A stretch of 64,000 bases of DNA from Zhengitettix transpicula (Eukaryota > Arthropoda > Insecta > Orthoptera > Tetrigidae): the NCBI GenBank assembly GCA_037074705.1, contig CM073590.1, forward strand, positions 5,020,001-5,084,000. The letters are read 5' to 3'. The notes beneath the pieces are model-generated. The model ran no database searches. It was not told the origin of the DNA and was given only the letters and a program-made list of their open reading frames with translations. Every line of letters starts with the position of its first letter. Position 1 is the stretch's first letter. The position numbers and the translations under genes were made by a program. This document shows, one piece after another, positions 43,696-56,060 of this stretch.

Positions 43696-44129
43696 AAACA
43701 ATGCGGAAGGACATGATTCTCTTAAAATCCATATTGAAATCAAATTTATATGCGAGTGAGGAAAAACCTTAAAAAGGGGGGCTTTTACATTTATTTATGT
43801 ATTCAGAATGCAATTTATTCATAACGAGTGTAGTTGTCTAGTGGAGAACATTTAAAGTCCTATTTGTATCCACGCCCAAGGGTTTGCAGGCTTAATTACA
43901 AGAACTGGCGCCAGTTTGTCAGAGTACGAAACTTGACAAGAAAGAATGAAATTCTCACTGTAGGTGCGTGTAAAAACGCACCTGAGATTTCCCCAGTGCC
44001 GTGGAATTACTACATTACCTCGGTTAAGAAATACGTTTTTTGAGGACAGAAAATTAAAAGAAATTATCGAGGCAATTGAATTTTTGTTTAACGTTAATTC
44101 GGAGAAAAGTGATGCAAGCAATTCAGGTT

Positions 44130-44610
44130 TTTTTGGTGTAGACAGACTATGTATAGGGTAATCCACATAGTGGCAACTCCCCTCTTATAGCATAGGAAAG
44201 GGATTTGAAAGGGGGGATGCGGAAGGTTGGAGGGAGGTAGCCAAGGGCTAACTAGGACCCCCGGGCTATAGTTTAAGGATCCTACCCGGCATTCGCCTAA
44301 AAGTAATGCAGGACAAACCCTATAAAAATCTGCATCAGGTAGGTCGGGCATTTGGTACTTGTCCTATGCCCTTCCGATGGCGGGAGAGGGGTTTGCTGTG
44401 GGGTCGCAGCTTACCCCTCGCCATGCCTTGGCCAGTTTAGGAGGCAGCTGGTTGACTATTCCAATAGGAATAGCGGACAACTCTTACCGTATGCCCAAGG
44501 TCTGCGACCCCGGAACATACACCTCTAAAAACAGACCGACGTGAACTCGGCATGTGGGAACCTTAGTTCAAAAAACCAGAGAGTTGTGAAGTCATCCCCA
44601 AAGGTAGCCA
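44130..44610 (-). mobile_element. ~500 bp poly(A) retroposon copy
   Basis: Near-complete. It starts with seven T's and GTGTAGACAGACTATG and carries all family blocks in reverse order to AACCTTAGTTCAAAAAACC and GGTAGCC. Confidence 0.85.
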
Positions 44611-45384
44611 GTTTGAAGGTTAATTTTTATAAATGATTAATGGTTTACAAATGACGATGAGAGAAACTTCACCATAGAAACTCCTAAACTACCCAATACT
44701 AGTTATAGCCCGGGAAATTCCTCACAGGGAACGTCAAAGCACCGACCTTAAGTTATCGTAAAGAAACGTAACTTCACCACGGTCCTAGCATTTCTTAAAG
44801 AGAACCACTGTTTATGCATAGCGTAGGGATTGATGTAATTTTACCACTGAGCATAGTGGCCACCCAGACCACCTGGTATAAACACCTGTAAACTTGTATT
44901 GAGTTAGATTAGAGTGAACTTAGAAGAAATAAATAAAGTAAAGTAAAACCACGCTACGTAGTTGATTTATTGCATTATTTAAATATTATTAAGTCATTGT
45001 ACTACTAAAAAGTTGTGTACGGACAAAATATTACAGACCACATGAAATGCTTTCAATATAAGCATAGCTACATAAATGTTTCTTATAATGCAAGAATACT
45101 GAATATGACAAATTAAAAAGAATATATATCGCATCATCAATGTGCTGCTACGTTTCCACAACCCAAAGAAGGCCAATAGTAGCCTAGGACTTCAAGTAAA
45201 ATATTTAATATTTCCTCCCAAATAATTTATTATGTTCCACTCAACGTAACTGATTTTTCGTGATACAAGCGTTTCAGATAGGTGTCACTATTTATAGTTC
45301 CCCGTCTGACCGCCTTCCAGTTTTGTTGGACTACTCCTATAGTTTGGCAGGTTTCTTGTACGAGGAAATATTTTAAATATTTAT
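44611..45384. other. No recognised feature
   Basis: Intron sequence. The GC-neutral part 44640-44960 is not assigned to a family, and the rest is AT-rich. Confidence 0.35.
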
Positions 45385-46619
45385 ATATAGAACAATGAAT
45401 GTCTGTATGTTTTTCTATGTGTACACTTTGAGCACCTAAACCATTCATCCGATTGCGATGAAGCTTTGATGAGTTGTTGTGCGCATCGAAGTGTTAGGCA
45501 GCTCCTAAGGGGTGAACGGGGGGCGAAATTCAAAAATATGCTACAATGGCCGAATTAGCCTTGATTAATTACTTTTCGGGGTCTATGTGATTGATAGGTT
45601 GCATCCAGATATATTTAGTATATAATTTAAACGCCGTAAAGCACCAATAAGTGAAGGGGTGAAGGGACGTTAAATAAAAATAACGTTGTCAAGTCCAGGG
45701 TTATAGAAGTCATTGAGTTGAATTTTGACAATGAACATACTGGTTATGATGTAGTTCAGTCCCTATGATTAGGGATGGAAGGGGTTGAAACAAATATATG
45801 ATTACATTCTTAAATACGTAGACCAATTTCTACCAAACTTTTTACACATGTTACTTACGATCTATAAATAAACACTGAGGGGTTAAAATACACCTACCGC
45901 CTTTCAGGTGAGGGTGGAATTTTAAAACATTCCTAAACGGCCATTTTTAGAGTAGAATAAAACGTTTCCGGGGTCGTTTAATTTGATAGTGTCATTCTAG
46001 AATTTTTAAGTATCTAATTTAAACTCAAAAACGCAAGGGAGGGATGCACTATTATGGTGCGGGTAGTGGTGGAAGGGGATTACATAAAAAACAAGACAAA
46101 AAAGACCGATTATAAGGTTGATTCCGGGGTTATGGGAGTCGCTGAGTTTATATCTCGCATTACTCATGGTGGTTTATGAAATTTTATGTTCCTCTTCGTG
46201 GAGGAGGACACGGTTGAGAAAAAGTTACTCGGAATAGTTTTGACGCTCTAAGTTTTCGGGAATTTTTTAAAATTTTTATGAGCTGTATTTACTACTACTT
46301 TAAGGTACCCGGAGTATTTTTAGCCTTTACTAGTTTAGCGAGTATTTTTAACTTTTAATTCGGCGTGATTTTTGAGTTAGTCTTATTTTATGTAGTAGGA
46401 GAATTTCAGAGTTGTTAAAGTAATGTAAGTCATAACCCTTATTTGAAGGAGATGCTAAGGAATTAGGTCGAGGAAAGTAATGTAGTGGGGTAAATGTTTC
46501 AAACACTGACGCTATTGATGCTGGTTAAATGAAACGTTTATCAAGAGGTTAGTGTAGAATAAATTCCTACTACGGGTTAATTAAAATAAATACCTGCGCA
46601 ACGCCAGGCACTCAGCTAG
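45385..46619 (+). mobile_element. Helitron-like element, longest copy
   Basis: Runs from a decayed 5' end near 45385 (GAATGTCTGTATGTTTTTCT) to the 3' terminus TACCTGCGCAACGCCAGGCA then CTCAGCTAG (46616-46619) before T. The hairpin pairs as CCTG/CAGG where other copies pair as CCGG/CCGG, a compensatory change. The interior has the CCGATTGCGATGAAG block, the GTTATAGAAGTCATTGAGTT block and inverted ~30 bp minisatellite units (46210-46400). No Rep/helicase was found. Confidence 0.65.
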
Positions 46620-46660
46620 TTACATTACGGTAAAAAGGACTGTTGACTTGACGTTGATGA

Positions 46661-46991
46661 GTAGAAAGAAACCAAAAACAGTCTCCAAGTTTTTAACTTT
46701 ATTAAATAATTAGTCGGAAGCTTTCAACTCTTTGTTATAATCATCCTTCTTGTCCTATATTTAAAATCACATTAACTTTAAAAAATATTAGTACCTATAG
46801 GTACTTAGTCACTACTATAAAACTATGTTTTAGAACAGACCTTGTTGAATAAACAAGGTACTAATATTTTTTAAAGTTTATGTGATTTTAATTATAGAAC
46901 AAGAAGGATGATTATAAGAAAAGAGTTGAAAGCTTCCGACTAATTATTTAATAAAGTTTAAATCTTGGAGACTGTTTTTGGTTTTTTCTAC
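46661..46991. repeat. Near-perfect palindrome, ~135 bp arms
   Basis: Left arm 46661-46796 and right arm 46857-46991 pair almost completely, for example ACCAAAAACAGTCTCCAAG with its complement near 46965-46983. The loop is ~60 bp. It starts 42 bp after the Helitron-like 3' end, and GCTAGTTAC occurs at 46615-46623 and 46998-47006. It may be a foldback MITE or an inverted duplication. Confidence 0.85.
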
Positions 46992-47276
46992 TTATCGGCT
47001 AGTTACTTGATATTAATGCGGAAAGAACTAGGGCTTGAGAAGAATTGTATGTAATGTATCACAGGAGCATTGCAAATTATATATAAAATTACTTTTTCTA
47101 AACAAATGTAACTGCATATTTTTGCTTTACTGGATTCACCGTCATGTTCGTTTTGATTTGTTAATAAACATTTTAATTCGTTGCAAGATTGTATTTATGC
47201 CTTTAACCGAAGGTTTTGAAGTAAATTCTTTGAAATAATATATAAATTCATTCAGGATTAATCCTGCACAACTTAC

Positions 47277-47393
47277 CATGGCCTTTTGTCATCTTTTCGG
47301 GGCCCATATCCATGACCTCGTTGTCTTCGGCATTCTCGTTACTCTTTGGATTTTCGGGATGTTTTTCCCGAAGAATGGTCTTCACTGTTTTCT
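47277..47393 (-). CDS. Lachesin/DIP-type Ig gene, linker exon
   Basis: 117 nt exon flanked by an acceptor (TTTTCAG, ends at 47394) and a GTAAGT donor (47271-47276), phase 1 on both sides. It encodes a hydrophilic segment after the Ig domains: EKTVKTILREKHPENPKSNE, then an acidic part with EDNEVMDMGPEKMTKGH. If the donor were not used the frame would stop soon after (KLCRINPE), giving a possible alternative end without a GPI signal. Codon composition contrasts with the AT-rich intron. It joins 47662-47736 upstream and, most likely, 33177-33322 downstream. Confidence 0.75.
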
Positions 47394-47661
47394 CTGAAAA
47401 GACGAGTAGCATACGACTATGAATAATTTGATTAGCGAAAAATGTTAAATTAAATATAATTTGTAATATCAATATGTTTTGTAATTAATGTTTTTTTTAA
47501 TAAAGAACAATGATCCGTAAAATGATAAATTGCATAACTGTGAAACAACATTTAGTCTAAAGGTCCAATTCAAGATAAAAAAATAAGTAGTATTAAATCA
47601 TAAAATAAAGAGTTCGTGAATGAGATAAATGTTTGCAAGGGAATATTTCCGTTAAACCTAC
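47394..47661 (-). other. Short intron of the Ig gene
   Basis: 268 bp AT-rich intron with GTAGGT donor (47661-47656) and TTTTCAG acceptor. No other feature. Confidence 0.7.
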
Positions 47662-47736
47662 CTTTATCTGGAAGGCTACTGATGCTAAGCTCGGTAGTTG
47701 TTGGCGGACGTGGAGATGTTGATGGCTGTGGTATAG
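47662..47736 (-). CDS. Lachesin/DIP-type Ig gene, Pro/Ser/Thr hinge exon
   Basis: 75 nt exon (25 codons), phase 1 at both ends, between TTTTTCTGCAG and GTAGGT. It encodes AIPQPSTSPRPPTTTELSIS then SLPDK, a proline/serine/threonine hinge between the last Ig domain and the linker. Family proteins typically continue from IKLY into such an IPxP hinge, and the codon split across the junction (G|CT) restores this reading. Confidence 0.82.
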
Positions 47737-49150
47737 CTGCAGAAAAAATTACATTTTAGCACGGAACTATTTCAGCCAAAATAAAATAACTTAGAATGGT
47801 ACACCTATATTATATCAAGACCAATTTACTTTAATACCATTTACATTGTTTCTCAGATTAATTTCAATATGTAAGTTTTAATTTGTAACGTGAAACAATT
47901 AAGGAATGTACTACTTATTTACTATTTTAATTATATATGTGTGGATATGTTACGTTGATTTGCTAAAAGTTTTTTTATTTCTTTAAATAAAGACAATATA
48001 ACTTATGTTTAAAACTGAAGTGCGCTTACAATAAAAAACATTATTGTTCAACCAGATACAATTTATATTTTCTTAAAAATATTTAAAACTATGTAAGGTA
48101 AGAATCGGGGGTTATATTTGTAATATTCTGTTCTGAAGTTGACTTAAATAACAATATTTTTAATTTTCTATATTTAATTATATTCATAATCAATACTGAA
48201 ACGGTTTTAAAATTATAGATCATTTATTTTCCGTTCCTAAAAACAGTAAATGATTCTGTATCGATGATACATAATAAGGAATGAGTGATCTTAGAGGCCT
48301 GAATATATAAACCTAGGTGATATGAAAGTTTGTTAATAACGAATAAAGTACATACAAATAAAAAACGTCAGAAATTAAGAGCATTCCCTTAACAAATCCG
48401 TAACAGTTAGGAGGAATTTATCTGCAGAACTTTTTGGGTGGTCCGCTAAATTCTGAGAGAAAAAAGAAAAAGTTGTTACAGAATTTACGAATACTGAACT
48501 ATAAAAAGTAATTTAACAAAAATACATAACATTAACTAAAAATGTAACACAAATGTAAAAATAACATATGTAAGTTGCTAGTGACCGATAGGTTATTGCG
48601 ACTATTAATCGTTAAGAATAAAAAAAATACGGATTAAGTCACATAGAAAACTCAAAGTTCAGTGTTGTAGAAATATTTTTATAACAATTAAAGAATCCGA
48701 CTTTTTTTATTATGAATAAATTGTAAAGAAACCAAGTATTTATTTAGCAGTGGTCTTCAACGTAAACGGTTGCGACATTAAACTAGGAAACTAAAATAAT
48801 GATAATGAGATGCAGACCTATGTTCTGCTGATTAAAATAAAAATTGTAACAATTACATCTAATGGAAAAAGTACTTTTACAGGATAGTATATTATTATCT
48901 CAGTAGTATTGATTTTACGACTCTGTAACACTTAGAAAGATCATATTAAATCAATTTGTGATTAAGTGACATGAAATCCGATCATATTTCAAAATTGTTA
49001 CTTTTGAATTGATTGAGTTTTTTCTCCAAGTAATAACACGTCAAACGCATCAAATTAATAAATAACGTGTCATCAAAGCTGGGAGCGTGTAACGATACAT
49101 AAATTGACTAGTTTTTGGATGTGAAGCCTTAGTGCTTCCTGGGAATCCCT
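47737..49150 (-). other. Intron sequence, AT-rich
   Basis: First part of the ~10 kb intron between the hinge exon and the Ig3 exon. No repeat family was recognised. Confidence 0.45.
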
Positions 49151-49640
49151 CACTTCATCATATAATATGATCTAAAAATTCTCTCCATCCCTTTTCCTCG
49201 GAAACCTCTCCCACCCACCCTTTAGAGGCTCTCGTCGTTTGAAAATGAATGGAGGAAGACAAATGATCGTGATAGCTGAGTTGAAAAGCTCGCAAGCGTG
49301 ATGAATGCAGGGAGCCTATTGATCTGGTTGGTCTCCTTTCGTGGGTGACCGATTGCCACGCTGCTCTCTTGTTTCTGGCGTCACACAAAAGAAAAGGAAG
49401 TGGCGAGATCTGTAGATGGATGCCATCTCTTAGTGCGCGCCATGTCAACACCTGCGGCCGACCGCAGCGAACCGGAAGCGGGGATGGATATGTTGTTGGC
49501 CGCGGTCCTTCCTCGTCCTGTCGCCGGCCGGAAGTCCACAGCGGTTCCGCAGTTGCCTGCTTCCTGCGCCGCTCCGGGGAAGCTTTAGTCAAATTTATTC
49601 CTAAATGAGTTTCGTTCTAGAGTTGAGGAACTACATTGAC
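49151..49640. other. GC-rich island inside the intron
   Basis: GC- and CpG-rich around 49430-49590, with open frames on both strands (49158-49592 -, 144 codons; 49345-49608 +; 49400-49588 +). No domain was recognised, and three frames are open together, so I do not call a gene. It may be regulatory. Confidence 0.3.
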
Positions 49641-49771
49641 AACCCTCTCTCTCTCGGTCTCCGTCTTCCTCTCGCTATGTTAATGCCAAACTGATTTCTG
49701 TCTTAACAATACTATGAAGTTAGTTGGGAGACACTTAACATTATCACATTTCACTACTTAAAACACATCGC

Positions 49772-49801
49772 ACCTCTCTCTCTCTCACACACACACATAC
49801 T
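49772..49801. repeat. (CT)n/(CA)n microsatellite
   Basis: CTCTCTCTCTCTC runs into ACACACACACA. Confidence 0.85.
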
Positions 49802-50084
49802 CAGTTAGTCACTCTATTTCTCTCTATGTGTTTGTGCGCGTGGAAAATTATTCCTCGAATTCAATCTAATTTTCAGAGAAACAACCCAAACCTTACAGTT
49901 TCGAGAAACAAGCCAGAAGTAATATACTGTCAAGTGTCGCAGCATTAAATGTTCCGAGACCATAGTTTACGCTCATCGTCCGACTCGGACACGGTTTGAT
50001 TTCTTAGAAAAAGATATAAATTGATTTCTATAACAGTCGCAATGCGGATAGTGTTCATTATCTTAAACTGGGATTCATTATTCA

Positions 50085-50595
50085 TCAAGGAAGCCTGTGA
50101 GACTATTCTCTAACAGGCGAACCTTCGTAGGGAGCTCTGGAAGAAACTACCTTTGGGAATGCCTTCTCTTCTCTCTGGATTTTTGAACTAAGGAACCTCG
50201 GCCTGTTTTGAGAGGTGTATGTCGCGGATCTTGGGCATACAATATGAGTTGTACGCTATTCCTATTGGAATAGTCGGCCAGTTGCCTCCTAAACTGGTCA
50301 AGGCACGGAGAGGGGAAAGTTGCGATCTTACAGAAAACCTCTTTCCCGCCCTCGGAAGGACGTGGGAAAAATACCAAATGCCCGACCTACCTGATGCAGA
50401 TTTTTCTAATGGTTTTCCTGCATCGCTTTTAGGCGAATTGTCGGATAGGATCCTTAAACCATAACCCGGGGGCCCTAGTTAACCCTCGGCTACCTTGCTC
50501 TACCTGTTTTAATCCCCCCTTTCAGTCCCTTTCCTATGCTATAAGATGGGAGTTGCCACGATATGGATTACCCTGTACATAGCCTGTTTACATCT
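50085..50595 (+). mobile_element. ~500 bp poly(A) retroposon copy
   Basis: Near-complete with the 5' extension (GCCTGTGAGACTATTCTCTA) and the full block order to ACATAGCCTGTTTACA. The tail is replaced by an ATT-rich run. Confidence 0.85.
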
Positions 50596-50689
50596 TATTA
50601 TTATTATTATTCAGCACTGATCGTCGAAAGTTCCGTTCTGCCACCGGAACAATCAATGTAATAGTAAGTTGAATGCATTAATAGTAGTG

Positions 50690-50844
50690 AAAACACAAGT
50701 ATTTGATGCTAGTTGAAATCAATAATATTTTGGGGATATTAGAAATATTCAAAATTCAAAAGAGAGCCATTAGAATAATGAACAACCTCAACCCAAGAAC
50801 CAGCCGTAAGCCCTACTTTATAAAATTGAGTATCATGAGCCTAC

Positions 50845-50893
<49 letters not shown>

Positions 50894-51795
50894 CAATGTT
50901 ATTCACCGTCAGCTACTTAATAAAGGAAGGACACATAAAAATTAAATCATGAAATAAATACTTACAATACAAGATATGTCAGCATATACACATAAATTAT
51001 GAAGAATACGATATACATTTGGAGAGTGCATTAAATTTTTGTACAAGATTATATAATAAGCTTTCATTATATCAGGTTCAGATGCTAGAGAAAGCTGCAG
51101 ACCGCTGTTCAAAAGACTTCATATTCTGACTCTACCTAGCGCTTACATATTCGAAGTACTAAAATTTGTTAAACGCAACATGAACCTTTTTGCAAGTAAC
51201 GGGGACAATCATGGCTATGACACAAGAAACCGTTCAGTTCTTAGGTCTGACAAGCACAGCCTCAGTCTCTAGTGAGTCTAGCGTTCATTATTCCGGTATC
51301 GCACTATTTAACAGCCTTCCTGAACATGTAAAGAACATCAACAACTACAACTTATTCGCCAAGGAGTGTAAAACTTTACATGTAAATGGAACTTATTACT
51401 CCGTACACGAATTTTTGAATCGGTCTCACATTCGTTGAACTGTTTTGCCTACAAAATTGCCGAATATGCTATAAATATGTAAATAGTTTGACCAGGTTTC
51501 CCCTTTTGGTTCTGTTTTCCTGCCTCTGCTTTCTGTTTTAGTCAAATATCCATGACGACATCCCTCCGCACCTAGCGACAGGAGATTAATACCAGGAAGT
51601 GATTAGTGTCGTGTGCGTGTTTCCTAAAGATAGTGTGTATGATTGTAGTGACTAGACTAATGTAAACAGATATGAATTTTTGTGTGTGTTTTTGTGTATT
51701 ATAAGTTTATATGTAATTTATCTACTGTACATTTGTGACGAATCCTATTTCCTCTTTAGAGGGCTAATGGTGAATAAATCTATCTATCTATCTTA
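50690..51795 (+). mobile_element. LINE ORF2 C-terminal relics, two copies
   Basis: The first relic (50703-50850) reads FKIQKRAIRIMNNLNPRTSR and a PYFIKLSIMSLPNIYI block and is cut by a (TA)n run at 50848-50890. The second (about 51085-51438) reads CRPLFKRLHILTLPSAYIFE then VLKFVKRNMNLF. After a frame change comes GIALFNSLPEHVKNINNYN, the usual end of these ORF2 proteins. The 3' UTR ends in (TCTA)n at 51780-51793, the expected simple tail of such LINEs. No RT active site remains. Confidence 0.7.
50848..50890. repeat. (TA)n microsatellite within LINE relic
   Basis: About 21 TA units interrupting the LINE coding relic and keeping its frame open as Tyr-Ile repeats. Confidence 0.9.
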
Positions 51796-52724
51796 AGTGT
51801 TCTGATTTTAATATCTTCAAAAGTAACTGTAAAATATAGTCGCAATGGTAAACTGTTAGTAATACATAAACGGATTTTTAGAGACTGAACTGAAATATTG
51901 ATATAACCATAGTACTCTAATAAAAAAAACTTGTAATTCTTTATGATCATGTATACGTGTGACTCAATGTATTATTCTTATATATTTTAGTTTAAGCTGA
52001 CTTTTCCTATATCTAGGAACTTATATGAATGTACCACAGATTCATCAGGACCAATAAAATCATATCTTACATGTCTATAACTTAATGGAAATTCTATATA
52101 CGTCTTAAATTACATGCAACGTAGTCACAATGAAAACACGAATAAATTTTATAAATGGCAAGAAGTCGGTGGTATTTATAAAATTAATGCAAGGATTGTT
52201 TACAACGATATATTGGATAGACTACATGTACTTTAAACACCAAGATCGTATTGCTAACCAAAAACTTTCGCTGGCTAAAGTTAATCCGATTTCGAAACAT
52301 TACTTGAACTGCAATCATAATTTTAATATGTTACTATTATTTAAGTAGAAAATGATTTTATAAAAAATATTGTCAGAATAAGCCGTCTAAATTAATTATA
52401 ATAAAAGAATCTCTATTATTAATCTACGAATCGTGAGTTTCGAGAAAGCACAAGACGAACTGTCCCAGTAATTTATTTCTAAACCTCAACAATCCTGAGT
52501 ATGTTTTCCTTGAGTTTTAATACTGGTTTAATAAATGCTCAGGAGTGGATTTTTCTACTCAAATAATTAATTTTTCAAATTCTAAGGTATTTTTGTACAA
52601 TACGTAGAACTATTATTTTCCCGCAAATATAACTCACACTCGGAAAGTGAATGATGTAGTTGACATGGCTTGAAAATATTGTATCAAATTATTTTCTAAG
52701 TTCAGTGACGTGTAATGCTATTCT
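51796..52724. other. No recognised feature
   Basis: AT-rich intron sequence. The 72-codon frame at 52130-52348 is unsupported. Confidence 0.35.
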
Positions 52725-52905
52725 TTTAGAGTAACAGGCTATATGACACAATCCACGTTGTGGCAACTCCCTTGTAATAGCATAGGAAGGGATTTGTAAA
52801 GGGGGAGATTTTTTTTGTTTTTTTTAGGGCAACAGGCTACATGAGGGTGATCCACATTGGGCAACTCCCCTTTAATAGCATAGGAAGGGATTAGAAAGGG
52901 GATTC
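52725..52905 (-). mobile_element. Two tandem truncated retroposon ends
   Basis: Each starts with a T-rich run and AACAGGCTA, followed by the CCAC.TTG.GGCAACTCCC block and ATAGCATAGGAAGGGATT, and ends after ~75 bp. They lie at 52730-52805 and 52826-52900 in the same orientation. Confidence 0.75.
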
Positions 52906-55859
52906 TGTGTGTATTTCACTATTTATTGTTCTGAAGTTCAGAATTTTTGTTATTAAAGTTAAATCTTCCTTGTGTTTCATAAAAAATTAAAGGTCTAAAA
53001 TTAATACCGAAACGCAATGTAGCGCACTGATTGTTTTTCTCAATATAATTCATATTTCACGCCTGTTATTCAATGATCGTTGATTTTTTTCGCCTATAAC
53101 AATTACAAAAGTTAAAATGAATTGTCTCAATAGCACCTGAAGCTAACCAAATATAGAAACTAACACAATTAAATGATTTCTTCATATCTATTTGTTTCAC
53201 TATTTTGAATTTATGAACCAACGTCTTCGCAGTAGCCTAATATTTTAGAATAGAATTATTTGTCGGGAATACGATTTTCATGAAATATTTTAACTCTTAC
53301 CACTTCCATAACGAAAACCTGTATCACTGATGCATTACAAACAGGTTATAATTATTAATCAGTAGTTAAAACCATATCAAGAGTATTGACCGAATAAACC
53401 TGTTAGTAACTGCATCCGAGAATTCATTATAAATAAAATTTTAAATAAATTAATTACATATGGACATCTCAAAATTCCAAACCCCTAATCTCATTGAAAA
53501 ATGAATTAATATAAAGCCTTCACAGTGACAGAAATGCGAGGAAATATTATATAATATTTTCTTAGTCCGTTTATTTGCGTTTTATTAGTAATGGGTATAA
53601 ATATTTTAGTTATTGTATTAACATTAGTCTGATTTTTTCCCTACATTAGTATTTGAATATTGCATTGATTGAGATAATAGATTAAATTTGTTGCATTATA
53701 AATTATATTATTGCAAATATAATTAATATATTTAATACGAATCTGATGACGGTTTCCGGATCCTCATTTGACAATACATAAAATCATCAATGAAAATATA
53801 TCCTTTCCCTGCAATGTATTTTAAGTTAAATCATTTATCGAATAAGATTTGCTAGTTTATAAATATGAATTCGTATCTACATCACATCCGCAGAAAATAC
53901 ACTAATAATAAAACCGAAGCGATACTTCAGTAAACGGATCGCAAATATTTTCTGGTGATAAATAAACAAGCTGCAGAAATTAAGCGTATCATGTTTACAT
54001 ACAGCTAACATAAAGGCTCGTAAATATTTATACTGTCCAACATTTTTGTTTAACATTCAATAAAATTTTATAAACGTAAATATCACTGAATAAAAAAGAA
54101 AATACATATGATGATAAATATTCCAACCGAGTAAACAATTTTCTGATATATTTGGGGTCAGAATGTGCATTTAAACAAACCTTTGTTTATATTACAGCCA
54201 ACAATTAAAATTATGTATATATGTAGCTGGTTTGGAAAAATATCTTTATACTTGACTTGAAATTATTATTTTAGAACGCTGAGCGTGTACATATCAGATT
54301 GTTTATTTACGAGTGAGAGTAATGCACGTCCCAAGAATTTTCAGAGTACAACTCTGCAATCCCAACAATTTTTAATATTTCTTAACGGGATTGCATTCGC
54401 TGATATAATTAAGTTTCTAATAATATTGATGGATAAGCAGCGCCTTTACCAAAATATAGTGACGGATGCAGCAGAAACTTCATAGCTTCTTACCTAATGC
54501 TATAGGTAGGTCTTACCTGAAGACAGACTTTTTCATTGTTTTTATTGGAAAAGCAAATTTCTTAATTCCCTGAAACATTAAATAATGTCTAGTTCAACAA
54601 CGGTACTAATTATGAATATTCATTTTCACGTTGTTATTTTCTTTAAAAAAAATATGATATTATGAACCAAACAAGTAAAGAATGATAATTTTGAAATTTT
54701 CTGTAAAATATTTTTTCTTTTAACTTTGTTACATTTTTATGTGATAATTCCTTTGAGGTGGTTCATTAATCTTTCGTTATTGGAGTCACTGAAATGGCCA
54801 ATCAGTTAGGTAAATGAAAACTGTAAAAAAATTTCCGTCAAATATCACCTTTGTTACAGTAAGTACACTTTGGCATAATTAATTTTCATCCATCTCAGTG
54901 TTAATTATGTCCTGGCTTGAAATATCTCGGCCTGGCGGACTTTTAATTCGCCATATAATACAGCAAAAATTTACCATTTTCTTTAAGAACTCACGATAAC
55001 TTAAATTAATTTCTTTATCAAATAAACTGCAGAAATAGTCTTGCAGCATGATAATTAACTTACGAAATGAAGAAATCCGTAATTTTTAAAACGCAAAGTA
55101 ATTGGTACCTGACCTTCGAGGTACATATTGACGCACTTCAGAATTTTAATTCCTGGCGAGTTATTTTGTTATGCTTTCTTCGTTTGTTTCATGTACGGCC
55201 CAGAGTTACTTCGGTATGCCGGATTTCTCGCCGTTCTTCTCCTAGAATTTACTTGTCCGCCGTGTGAATGTGTGAGCGCTTCACAGTGTCAGCCGTGTTT
55301 TTGAGTATTTTGTACTTTCTCTTGTATTGTATAGTTCCACATTTATTGGGCTCAGTGTTTGTTTTAGTTGTCTTTAAACAGTTTCTTATTCATATTAAAT
55401 GTATGCTAAGTCTAAATATTACACTGAACTAATTGTATTGATACCTCAATTTTTCTGTGTTCCATCTTGTGTTATTTAATTTATTTTTCTTTAAAGTATC
55501 AATTATGTTTTAATATTAACCTGTATTCTTAGTTACATTGTACAGCGAAAATTTTGTGTTTTAGGTTAACATAACTATTTCTGATCTCACGGAATAACGT
55601 ATCATATGTAGTTATGAAATAACTATCGTTTTATAGTAGTTATAAAATAAAAATTTTAAATGTAAAAAATATATAAAGGATACTTCTGTAAATAATTAAA
55701 ATCGTAGCTGAATATAAACAACGCGAAAATTATAAAAACTAAGAAGAAAAAATTATAAAATATAATATGTCTGAGATATAGATATATTAATTAAATAAAT
55801 AACAAACAAAAATACGAGCTAAATTAAATATAACGAAGTGTTTCCGCTACCCTTGATGT
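52906..55859. other. Gene-free AT-rich intron sequence
   Basis: About 3 kb with no recognised repeat or coding sequence. Frames at 54285-54485 and 55067-55267 have no support. A slightly GC-richer patch at 55100-55290 is unassigned. Confidence 0.4.
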
Positions 55860-56060
55860 TTTTGTCATGCGACTCAAAAACGTAAGTCATAAGAAAGACA
55901 CGCCGCAGAAACCAGGTGACAAACTCAAGACTAAAGCTTAAGGTTTTAGCTTGACTTTTGAGTTCTTCACGGATCTTGCGTTAATTTAATCACCTGACGA
56001 AAGCAACAAGGATAGCAGAAACATTTTGTGGTATTTAATTTAGCACTTAATTTTGTAAGT
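55860..56060 (+). mobile_element. PLE 3'-end fragment
   Basis: CACCTGACGAAAGCAACAAGG then AGCAGAAACATTTTGTGGTA at about 55992-56031 matches the tails of PLE copies A and B. The C-terminal coding part is not recognisable. Confidence 0.55.

Noticed and set aside
49158..49592. 144-codon minus-strand frame as a gene
   Set aside because: Frames on both strands are open in this GC-rich patch, the product is Arg/Pro/Ser-rich without a domain, and no splice context is convincing.
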